The notes beneath the pieces were generated by a model. The model did no database searches. It was not told where the DNA came from and saw only the letters and a program-made list of their open reading frames with translations. A stretch of 6,789 nucleotides of DNA from CAZWMK01 sp964635065 (GTDB taxonomy: Bacteria > Pseudomonadota > Alphaproteobacteria > Sphingomonadales > Sphingomonadaceae). Shown in pieces: positions 1 to 5,511 of the stretch; the stretch's first letter is position 1, and each line of letters opens with the position of its first letter. Location: assembly GCA_964635065.1 (NCBI GenBank), contig CAZWMK010000111.1, forward strand, positions 1 to 6,789, in the 5' to 3' direction. A program made the position numbers and the translations under genes.

Positions 1-1
1 G

Positions 2-646
2 CATGTCATCCAGGTGGGCACCTATGGTCTGACAGAAGGGGCGGGTACAGTCACGACGAGTCGTCTCGACGACACCTTCGAACTGCGCACCGGCAAACTC
101 GGCGTGCCGCTTGACGAGTGGGAAGTGCGCATTGTCGATGTCGAAACCGGCAAGGACTGTGCGCAAGGCGAACGCGGCGAAATCGTGATCCGTGGCCCGA
201 ACATGTTGAAGGGCTATTACAACGCACCGGAAAAAACGGCTGAAACCATCCGTGATGGCTGGTTCCATACCGGCGATATCGGTTCGATCGACCATACCGG
301 CCACATGATGTTCCATGGCCGCACCAAGGACATGCTGAAGGTTGGCGGTGAAAATGTGGCGGCGGCCGAAATCGAGGCCGTGCTGCAGACACACCCGGCT
401 GTGAAACTGGCGCAGGTGGTCGGCATTCCACATGAACGACTGGTGGAAGTCCCCGCCGCTTTTGTCGAACTTGCCGCTGGTGTCAGCGCCACCGAGGAAG
501 AGCTCAAGGCCCATTGTCAGGGCAAGCTCGCCGGCTTCAAGCAGCCGCGCCACATCCGGTTTGTCACGCAATGGCCGATGTCGACGTCCAAGATCCAGAA
601 ATTCCGGCTGCGGACCGAACTGATCGAGGAACTGGAACTGGCCTGA
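2..646 (+). CDS. AMP-forming acyl-CoA synthetase (CoA ligase), C-terminal part; 5' end outside window
   Basis: This enzyme activates a carboxylic acid with ATP to an acyl-adenylate and then transfers it to CoA. Only the last 214 residues are present; the frame is open to the left edge. Seen in order: the adenylation motif YGLTEG (about window residues 8-13), GWFHTGDIG (86-94) whose Asp binds the ribose of AMP, the hinge motif GRTKDMLKVGGENV (106-119) and, near the C-terminus, STSKIQKFR with the presumed catalytic Lys at residue 197. In most relatives this last motif reads TGK; here Ser replaces Gly. Everything from YGLTEG to the stop is intact. The gene ends in TGA and is followed at once by an intrinsic terminator. 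Its neighbours (SDR and Rieske oxygenase) suggest activation of an aromatic, alicyclic or fatty acid during catabolism, but the specificity residues lie mostly upstream of the window, so no substrate is assigned. Confidence 0.93.
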   Translation, partial: HVIQVGTYGLTEGAGTVTTSRLDDTFELRTGKLGVPLDEWEVRIVDVETGKDCAQGERGEIVIRGPNMLKGYYNAPEKTAETIRDGWFHTGDIGSIDHTGHMMFHGRTKDMLKVGGENVAAAEIEAVLQTHPAVKLAQVVGIPHERLVEVPAAFVELAAGVSATEEELKAHCQGKLAGFKQPRHIRFVTQWPMSTSKIQKFRLRTELIEELELA

Positions 647-658
647 CGATAGTAAACG

Positions 659-687
659 GGGCCGCCATCACGAGCGGCCCTTTTCTT
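659..687 (+). terminator. Intrinsic terminator after the acyl-CoA synthetase
   Basis: A perfect 7-bp GC-rich stem, GGGCCGC (659-665) with GCGGCCC (674-680), closes an 8-base loop and is followed directly by TTTTCTT (681-687). It begins 12 bases after the synthetase stop. The SDR start codon is only 21 bases past the T tract, so this element separates the synthetase transcript from the SDR unit or meters read-through into it. Confidence 0.82.
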
Positions 688-708
688 GAGTAAATCTGGG
701 GAGGTTTT

Positions 709-1506
709 ATGGGTGCGCTTGCGGGCAAGGTTGCCGTCGTCCTTGGGGCGGCTGGCCGGGACAACATGGCGCAGGTGATTGCGCGCCGCTTTGCCGATGA
801 GGGCGCAAAAGTCGTCGTCGGCGGGCGCGATGCAGACGAACTCAAGCGCTTTGCCGACGATATCGGCGGCGCATGGGCGACCTGCGACATCACTTCGGAA
901 GCCGATCTTGCCGCCCTCGCCCAGACTGCCGTCGATCATTTCGGCGGCCTTGATATCGCCGTGAACGCGACCGGCTGGGGCTTGCTCAAGCCCTTTCTCG
1001 ACACCACCAAGGAAGACATTGAAAAGATCACGGCAATCCAGTTCACGGGCGCCTTTCTTTTCTATCAGGCGATGCTGCGCGCCATGCGCGATAATGGCTG
1101 CCTGATCCAGATTTCATCGGCTACCGCCACGATCATGCTCGAAGACCATGCGGCCTACATGGGCACCAAGGCGGGCGCTGATCATGTGCTGCGCTGCGTT
1201 GCGAACGAATTTGGCCACCGTGGCATCCGCGCGAACAGTATCGCGCCCGGCTTTACCGAAACGCCGATGACCGCCAAGGCATCGCGCAACCGTACAATCA
1301 TCGACACATTCGCCAAGGAATATCCACTGGGCCGTGTCGGAACGAGCGCAGACATTGCCGACGCCGCCGTCTGGATCGCATCGGACGGCTGTTTTGTCAC
1401 CGGCCAGACCATACAGGTCAATGGCGGGCTGACGCTGCGCCGCAACCCGCGCAATGCCGAAATCGTTACCGCCGTCAAAGCCGCCAAGGCAGCCACCAAC
1501 GGCTGA
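709..1506 (+). CDS. Short-chain dehydrogenase/reductase (SDR family oxidoreductase)
   Basis: A cytosolic NAD(P)(H)-dependent oxidoreductase of 265 residues, normal length for a classical SDR. The Rossmann fold starts at residue 7 (GKVAVVLGAAG). Asp60 in CDIT fits the adenine-contacting Asp, and Arg40 after the second strand (VVVGGR) suggests NADP preference. The catalytic Ser137 and Tyr150-x3-Lys154 (YMGTK) are present with the usual 12-residue spacing, and NSIAPGFTETPM (176-187) and VNGG (237-240) fit the C-terminal part. Two departures from the family: the cofactor loop reads GAAGRDNMA rather than GxxxGxG, recalling the loop of divergent SDRs such as FabI, and the usual catalytic Asn is Gln111. 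The start is fixed by GGGGAGG (698-704). The gene lies 27 bases before the Rieske oxygenase gene and is presumably cotranscribed, so it may oxidise a diol or alcohol made by that enzyme or act beside it; the substrate is unknown. Confidence 0.92.
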   Translation: MGALAGKVAVVLGAAGRDNMAQVIARRFADEGAKVVVGGRDADELKRFADDIGGAWATCDITSEADLAALAQTAVDHFGGLDIAVNATGWGLLKPFLDTTKEDIEKITAIQFTGAFLFYQAMLRAMRDNGCLIQISSATATIMLEDHAAYMGTKAGADHVLRCVANEFGHRGIRANSIAPGFTETPMTAKASRNRTIIDTFAKEYPLGRVGTSADIADAAVWIASDGCFVTGQTIQVNGGLTLRRNPRNAEIVTAVKAAKAATNG

Positions 1507-1533
1507 GCAGGATGAGCGGACAGGAGAGCCGAG

Positions 1534-2886
1534 ATGACCTATGATCCCCGCACGGGCAATTTGCATACCGGCAGACCCTATCCCTTCACTGCGTCCGCAC
1601 CCGTCATCGACAATGGCGCTGGCCGCCCGGATCCCCGCCGCTATCATGATGCAGCCTTTGCCGAGGCGGAGTGGGAACAAGTCTTTGCAAAAAGCTGGCT
1701 TCTGGCCGCTGTCACCAGCGACCTGAAGCAACCAGGCGATTTCGTGCGTTTCAATATCGGACGCGAATCCTTTATCATTGTCCGCGATCACGACGAAGTC
1801 ATCCGCGCCCATTACAATGTGTGCCCGCATCGCGGCAGCCAGTTGGTGCTGAGCGATTTCGGCGCGCTCGACAAGTTCACCTGCCCCTTTCACAGCTGGC
1901 AGTTCGGGCTGGACGGCCAGAATATCGCGGTCACCGACCGTGAAACCTTCCGCCCGGAAGTGCTTTGCCACGATCTCAGCCTGACGTCGGTGCGCTGCGA
2001 AGTGGCGGCGGGCCTGGTCTTCATTTCGATGCACGATGATATCGCGCCCGTAGCCGAATGGCTGGCACCGGTTCTGCCGCAGCTGGAGCTTTATGATTTT
2101 GGTGCCATGAATGTCGTGCAGCACCGACGGTCGGACTGGGCCGCAAACTGGAAGTGCGGCGTCGACGCGACCTATGAATCCTATCATCTTGCCAGCGTTC
2201 ATCCGCAGACCACGGGCGTGATCGACGACCGCACGCAGATTGACCTTTATCCAGGCGGCCTCAGCCGTCAGTTCATTCCCTTCGGCCAGCCCAATTCCAA
2301 ACATCCTGACCAGCTGGCGATCAATCCGGGGCTTGCGGCGATGATGGCCGATGCCGGCATCAACGTTGCGGACTTCAAAGGCACCGCGCGCGACAGTCGT
2401 GAAGCCATTGCCGAAGCCAAGCGCGAGCGTGCCAGGGGCTTCGGACTCGATTATGATCGGTTCAGCAATGCGCAGCTGACCGATTCCACCGTTTACGCAC
2501 TGTTCCCGAATGCCATGCTGGGCTGCCATCCAGAGGCCGTTTTCGTTCACCGTTTTTTGCCGCTCGGTACGGATCCGGGCCAATTCACCTATGACAGCAT
2601 GATCCTGTATCGTCATGTCGACACGCCAGGCTATGGCGCCCCCGGCTGGATGGGGCTTGATCCTGAAGCCGATCTGACCGGCGCAGTCCGTCCCGATGCC
2701 GTCCACACGAAAATCGGTGAACCGGCAGGCATGGGCGAAGTGCTCGATCAGGATGCCGAACTGATCCCAGTCGTCCACAAAGGCGCAAGATCGCGCGGCT
2801 TTCGTGGCGCCTTGTGGAGCGGACAGGAAGAACGGGTGCGGCATTTCCATGCCGAACTTGACCGCCGCATGGCACTGCACACCTGA
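1534..2886 (+). CDS. Rieske non-heme iron aromatic ring-hydroxylating oxygenase, alpha (catalytic) subunit
   Basis: A 450-residue oxygenase component that activates O2 at a mononuclear iron, fed by electrons from a Rieske [2Fe-2S] cluster, to hydroxylate an aromatic or related substrate. The N-terminal Rieske domain (about 50-170) has the four ligands Cys97, His99 (CPHRG), Cys117 and His120 (CPFHSW). The C-terminal catalytic domain has NWKCGVDATYESYHLASVH: His218 and His223 are iron ligands, Asp408 (DQDAEL) is the likely third, and Glu215 sits where naphthalene dioxygenase has bridging Asp205. AGGAGA at 1522-1527, 6 bases before the ATG, supports the start. It follows the SDR gene by 27 bases, and a strong terminator lies about 30 bases after its stop. 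No beta subunit, ferredoxin or reductase gene is in the window, so it is either an alpha-only oxygenase or draws partners from elsewhere. The substrate is not predictable from motifs alone. Confidence 0.95.
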   Translation: MTYDPRTGNLHTGRPYPFTASAPVIDNGAGRPDPRRYHDAAFAEAEWEQVFAKSWLLAAVTSDLKQPGDFVRFNIGRESFIIVRDHDEVIRAHYNVCPHRGSQLVLSDFGALDKFTCPFHSWQFGLDGQNIAVTDRETFRPEVLCHDLSLTSVRCEVAAGLVFISMHDDIAPVAEWLAPVLPQLELYDFGAMNVVQHRRSDWAANWKCGVDATYESYHLASVHPQTTGVIDDRTQIDLYPGGLSRQFIPFGQPNSKHPDQLAINPGLAAMMADAGINVADFKGTARDSREAIAEAKRERARGFGLDYDRFSNAQLTDSTVYALFPNAMLGCHPEAVFVHRFLPLGTDPGQFTYDSMILYRHVDTPGYGAPGWMGLDPEADLTGAVRPDAVHTKIGEPAGMGEVLDQDAELIPVVHKGARSRGFRGALWSGQEERVRHFHAELDRRMALHT

Positions 2887-2918
2887 CAAAGACTAAACGT
2901 TTACCCCTTGTCGACTTG

Positions 2919-2953
2919 CGGCCGTCTCAGTTCCACTGTGACGGCCGTTCTTT
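2919..2953 (+). terminator. Intrinsic terminator of the SDR-Rieske oxygenase unit
   Basis: CGGCCGTC (2919-2926) pairs perfectly with GACGGCCG (2940-2947). After one T-T mismatch the stem continues with CAG/CTG around a 5-base loop, and the stem is followed by TTCTTT (2948-2953). It begins 32 bases after the oxygenase stop. It also shows that the open frame running back to 2908 ahead of mobA is not coding, since that frame would include the terminator. Confidence 0.83.
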
Positions 2954-2989
2954 GTGCGCTTATGCGCGCGCCCATGGGCTGCATCGGCA

Positions 2990-3017
2990 TTGCCTGTGCT
3001 GTCATGGCCGCTATGGT
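2990..3017 (+). promoter_or_regulatory. Putative promoter of mobA
   Basis: TTGCCT (2990-2995) and TATGGT (3012-3017) are separated by 16 bases and resemble -35 and -10 elements of a housekeeping sigma factor. They lie after the upstream terminator and just before the preferred mobA start. Initiation about 7 bases past the -10 would fall at 3024-3025, on or beside the ATG. This was recognised by eye only and is a weak call. Confidence 0.35.
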
Positions 3018-3024
3018 ACAAGCC

Positions 3025-3612
3025 ATGATCTCCGACGTTGTCACAGCGCCGCAGCGTCTGCTTGTCGCCATTCTCTGCGGCGGCGAATCCCGGCGTTTCG
3101 GCAGCGACAAGGCGCAAGCGCATTATCAGGGACGACCAATCATCGCCCACGTCATAGAGGCGGCCCGGATCATGTCGGACGCCGTGGTACTGTGCGGTCG
3201 TGCACATGCTGATCTTTTATCTCTGCCGGACCGCCCGACGACCGGACTGGGGCCACTGGGCGGTCTCAACGCCGCCCTCCATCATGCCCGTCAGGTGGGT
3301 TGCAGCCATGTCCTGACACTGGGCTGCGACATGCCTGTCATCCCCCCGGACCTGCTGACGCAACTGACGCACAAGGGTTCAGCCTATGTCGACGATCAGC
3401 CTATCGTTGGCCTGTGGGAGGCGCGCCTTGCGACATGGCTCGACGCGCACCTTGCAGAAGGCGGCGCACGTTCGATGCGGCACTGGACTGCCCGCTGCGG
3501 TGCAACGGCCATGCGATTGCGGCAGCCACTGCCCAACATCAACACCCCCGCAGAACTGGCAGCTCTTGAAACGGCCGCCATGCTGAAAGCCGGCCACGTA
3601 AAATCCGCTTAA
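3025..3612 (+). CDS. mobA: Molybdenum cofactor guanylyltransferase
   Basis: The enzyme transfers GMP from GTP to Mo-molybdopterin, giving the guanine dinucleotide form of the cofactor used by DMSO-reductase-family enzymes. From the chosen start it has 195 residues, the usual length. The N-terminal nucleotide-binding motif is CGGESRRFGSDKA (18-30, family form LAGGxSxRMGxDK) with Lys29. GPLGGL (76-81) and GCDMP (100-104, Asp102 the likely metal-binding residue) follow, and NINTPAEL (171-178) is typical of MobA rather than of MocA-like cytidylyltransferases. The frame stays open back to a TTG at 2908, but that part covers the upstream terminator. ATGs at 3004 and 3013 are alternatives; 3025 gives the canonical short lead into LLVAILCGG. 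No Shine-Dalgarno is visible before any of these starts. It is probably a single-gene unit, functionally unrelated to the catabolic genes, and its stop overlaps that of the convergent TetR gene. Confidence 0.9.
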   Translation: MISDVVTAPQRLLVAILCGGESRRFGSDKAQAHYQGRPIIAHVIEAARIMSDAVVLCGRAHADLLSLPDRPTTGLGPLGGLNAALHHARQVGCSHVLTLGCDMPVIPPDLLTQLTHKGSAYVDDQPIVGLWEARLATWLDAHLAEGGARSMRHWTARCGATAMRLRQPLPNINTPAELAALETAAMLKAGHVKSA

Positions 3613-4331
3613 CCGGACTGCGTTGCCGACGGCTTCAGCCGTGCTCCCAAGCCACGCAGGCGCACGATCAGCGTCTGACGCAGTTCCTCGCGCACCAGCG
3701 GCACCATGGCCGAGATGAGGCTGTAATTCACGGCATCGGGAAATTGCGCGTCGGGTAGCCGCCCCATCAGCCAGTCATGTGTGATCCCGTGCACGGTACT
3801 GGCGAACTGTGACTCAACCGTTTCGACCGGCACCCAGTCTTCTAGATCGCCCGATCTGGCGAACAGTTCGAGACATGGGTGCAGATACAGCAAGGCCATG
3901 CTGCGCAGGGACTGGTAGATCCGGTCATCGATCGTAAACGAAAAATAGAGCAGATTCGTCGCCCGCACCCATTCGCGCTTGCCGATGAAATCGCGGCAGC
4001 GGCCATCAAGTTGCGCGATGATGTCATCGATGTTGCGCAGATCGACAGGCGGCAGGGTTTCCGACTGGTTGTCGAGATAGTAATCGATGGCGCGCGCTAT
4101 CAGCGTCTCCTTGTCGCCGAACGCATTATACAGCGTCTTTGGCGCAACTTCCGCCCGCATGCTGAGTTGACGCAAGGTAAAGCCATCGACGCCTTTTTCA
4201 GCGATCAGGGCCAGAGTCTGTTTCAGAATGCGGTGACGACGTTCTGCGATCAGCGGGCTGGCATATGGCCGACGCTTGCGCGGCAGGGCTTCCGCGTCCT
4301 GTGTCGTCACCTTGCTGTCTTGATCGTTCAT
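3609..4331 (-). CDS. TetR/AcrR-family transcriptional regulator
   Basis: A 240-residue DNA-binding regulator, normally a dimeric repressor released by a small ligand. The N-terminal helix-turn-helix spans about residues 30-78: ILKQTLALIAEKGVDGFTLRQLSMRAEV, then the recognition region PKTLYNAFGDKETLI, a classic TetR pattern. The rest is an all-helical ligand and dimerisation domain that cannot be assigned. A basic stretch (PRKRRPY, 17-23) precedes the DNA-binding domain. The start ATG at 4331 has only a weak GGGA (4336-4339) upstream; the frame could open from TTG at 4439, but that extension lacks family character. The gene lies 117 bases downstream of the NmrA-type gene on the same strand and may be cotranscribed with it. 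The natural target would be the divergent region at 5352-5472, itself (autoregulation), or both; this is inference. Its stop shares TTAA with the stop of mobA. Confidence 0.92.
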   Translation of the reverse strand: MNDQDSKVTTQDAEALPRKRRPYASPLIAERRHRILKQTLALIAEKGVDGFTLRQLSMRAEVAPKTLYNAFGDKETLIARAIDYYLDNQSETLPPVDLRNIDDIIAQLDGRCRDFIGKREWVRATNLLYFSFTIDDRIYQSLRSMALLYLHPCLELFARSGDLEDWVPVETVESQFASTVHGITHDWLMGRLPDAQFPDAVNYSLISAMVPLVREELRQTLIVRLRGLGARLKPSATQSG

Positions 4332-4448
4332 CTTGTCCCGTCTCGTGTCACGCAGTCCATATAATGCCGACCATGGCGTACACAGGCGGCAACCAGTCCC
4401 TCGAGACAGGGCAATAGGCCATTGCGGCGCAGAGTGCAAAATCCGGTA

Positions 4449-5351
4449 TCAGGACCAGGTCTGCGCGGCGGCCCAATCCTCAAGCCGCGTCAAACGGACG
4501 GGTAATTCGGCAAGAACTGGCGCCATATCGACAAGGAACGGACGCTCGGCGCCGTGATTATACCATGTATATATGCGTTCGAGCTCGCTCCGCAGCCGAT
4601 CACGATCAAGCGTGGACACTTTTTCGAACACGCTGTTCATGCTGGCTGTAAAGTCGGGAATCGGCTGGCTGACAAAGCGCAGCGGTCGTTCCAGCACCGC
4701 AGAGAGGCGTCGCGCCAGGTCCGGCCCTCTGATTGCCTCAGCTCCCCCTACATTGAAGGCGCGTCCCGCAAGATGCGGGCGGGTCATCGCTGCGATCATG
4801 AGATCGGCACTGTCGTCCTGACTGATCCAGCTGACGTCCAGCGTCTCGGCATGGGGATAACAGATAACGCCCCGGTTAATATGCGGCTTGGCCCACGCCC
4901 GCAAAAGATTATCGATATAGATCACCGGCTGGATCGAAACCGCAGGTACACCGCTGGCGAACAGACGGCGACGGATTTCAAAACGCGCATCCTGTGCGGC
5001 AAAGCCCATCGGCCTGTCCATGATGGCCATGCTGCTGTTGAAAACGATGATTCCAACGCCGGCATGCATCGCGGCATCAGCGACCTCGGTGGCGGCCTGG
5101 ATCACGCCATCGGCAGCCTGAAAGGACGTTGACGGCAAGGTCAGAAATACAGCATCCGCCCCCCTGAGCGCGGAATCGATCGCGGCCCGATCGGAATAGT
5201 CGGCAACAACACATTCGACGTCATGGCCAACGACCGCATGAAGCTTGGAGAGCGAACGGCCAACAGCGACCGGATGATGCCCCGCCGCCCGCAGGCGCCG
5301 CACCTGGGCAGCTCCTTGATCGCCGCTCGCACCGAATACCGTGACCCGCAT
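4449..5351 (-). CDS. NmrA-family NAD(P)-binding protein (atypical SDR)
   Basis: A 300-residue Rossmann-fold protein of the NmrA/atypical SDR group, which includes NADP-dependent reductases and redox-sensing proteins without catalysis. It opens with MRVTVFGASGDQG, a GxxGxxG dinucleotide-binding loop at Gly7-Gly10-Gly13. GRS (31-33) after the second strand fits NADP. CVVADYSD (47-54) and DAVFLTLPS (66-74) are the usual third and fourth strands, and IIVFNSSM (101-108) the fifth. IQPVIYIDNLL (140-150), DDSADLMIAAM (179-189) and FNVGGAEA (199-206) are typical of the C-terminal half. The classical Tyr-x3-Lys pair is not evident. The start at 5351 is chosen because GGGGAGAG lies 8 bases ahead (5360-5367); longer open sequence upstream would run through the divergent control region. 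It is transcribed away from the oxidoreductase gene and towards the TetR gene. Substrate and physiological role are not recognisable. Confidence 0.88.
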   Translation of the reverse strand: MRVTVFGASGDQGAAQVRRLRAAGHHPVAVGRSLSKLHAVVGHDVECVVADYSDRAAIDSALRGADAVFLTLPSTSFQAADGVIQAATEVADAAMHAGVGIIVFNSSMAIMDRPMGFAAQDARFEIRRRLFASGVPAVSIQPVIYIDNLLRAWAKPHINRGVICYPHAETLDVSWISQDDSADLMIAAMTRPHLAGRAFNVGGAEAIRGPDLARRLSAVLERPLRFVSQPIPDFTASMNSVFEKVSTLDRDRLRSELERIYTWYNHGAERPFLVDMAPVLAELPVRLTRLEDWAAAQTWS

Positions 5352-5384
5352 GGTCCATGCTCTCCCCGAATTATGTTCGTGCTG

Positions 5385-5428
5385 AATAAACGCACAGACT
5401 TGCCGAACCGCAAGAGGATTTGCATGGT
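5385..5428. promoter_or_regulatory. Putative divergent promoter pair for the NmrA-type and oxidoreductase genes
   Basis: For the - strand gene, TTGCGG (complement of 5408-5413), a 17-base spacer and TTTATT (complement of 5385-5390) could form -35 and -10 elements, with the start codon about 34 bases beyond. For the + strand gene, TTGCCG (5400-5405), 17 bases and CATGGT (5423-5428) could do the same. Matches to consensus are partial, so these are candidates only. The two -35 elements are arms of one inverted repeat. Confidence 0.3.
5399..5414. promoter_or_regulatory. Inverted repeat CTTGC-N6-GCAAG, candidate TetR operator
   Basis: A 16-bp dyad with perfect 5-bp arms sits near the middle of the divergent region, overlapping both candidate -35 elements. 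Its size and symmetry fit a TetR-family dimer site, and a TetR gene lies nearby. A second short perfect palindrome, GTCATGAC, is at 5427-5434, overlapping the end of the candidate + strand -10. Binding is inferred from position only. Confidence 0.3.
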
Positions 5429-5472
5429 CATGACAGTGGCACACATGCGCCAAAGCCTTGGGAGGAATTACG

Positions 5473-5511
5473 ATGAACATCCTGCACGTCTGCCGGACAC
5501 TCGCGGCATGA
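5473..5511 (+). CDS. 12-codon leader ORF with strong ribosome binding site, overlapping the oxidoreductase start
   Basis: GGGAGGAA (5460-5467) lies 7 bases (counted from the last G) before an ATG at 5473, the best Shine-Dalgarno sequence in this region. The ORF encodes MNILHVCRTLAA and ends at TGA 5509-5511, which overlaps the oxidoreductase ATG (5508-5510) as ATGA. The oxidoreductase itself has no recognisable ribosome binding site. The arrangement fits translational coupling, with ribosomes finishing the leader and reinitiating. Whether the peptide has any function, or whether the leader is a chance product of a misplaced ribosome binding site, cannot be decided. The peptide has no codon runs typical of amino-acid attenuators and no signal sequence. 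Confidence 0.5.
   Translation: MNILHVCRTLAA

Noticed and set aside
1114..2889. 591-codon open frame on the - strand, antisense to the SDR and Rieske oxygenase genes
   Set aside because: Its translation shows no recognisable domain and it lies opposite two clearly identified genes. Long antisense frames arise from high-GC codon bias.
2908..3024. N-terminal extension of mobA from TTG 2908
   Set aside because: The extension includes a strong intrinsic terminator hairpin, lacks a ribosome binding site and would place about 50 unrelated residues before the nucleotide-binding motif.
3629..3642. Hairpin ACGGC-TTCA-GCCGT as terminator of mobA
   Set aside because: The stem has only 5 pairs, lies inside the TetR coding sequence and has no T tract on either side.
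4411..4425. Hairpin GCAAT-N5-ATTGC between the NmrA-type and TetR genes as a terminator
   Set aside because: Only 5 pairs and no T tract on the - strand, so cotranscription of the two genes remains possible.
4332..4439. N-terminal extension of the TetR regulator from TTG 4439
   Set aside because: A rare start codon, no Shine-Dalgarno and residues unlike TetR N-termini. ATG 4331 gives a normal length.
5223..5507. Upstream extension of the oxidoreductase reading frame
   Set aside because: It runs antisense through the NmrA-type gene and the divergent control region. The family-typical N-terminus MTGTNRQW begins at 5508.
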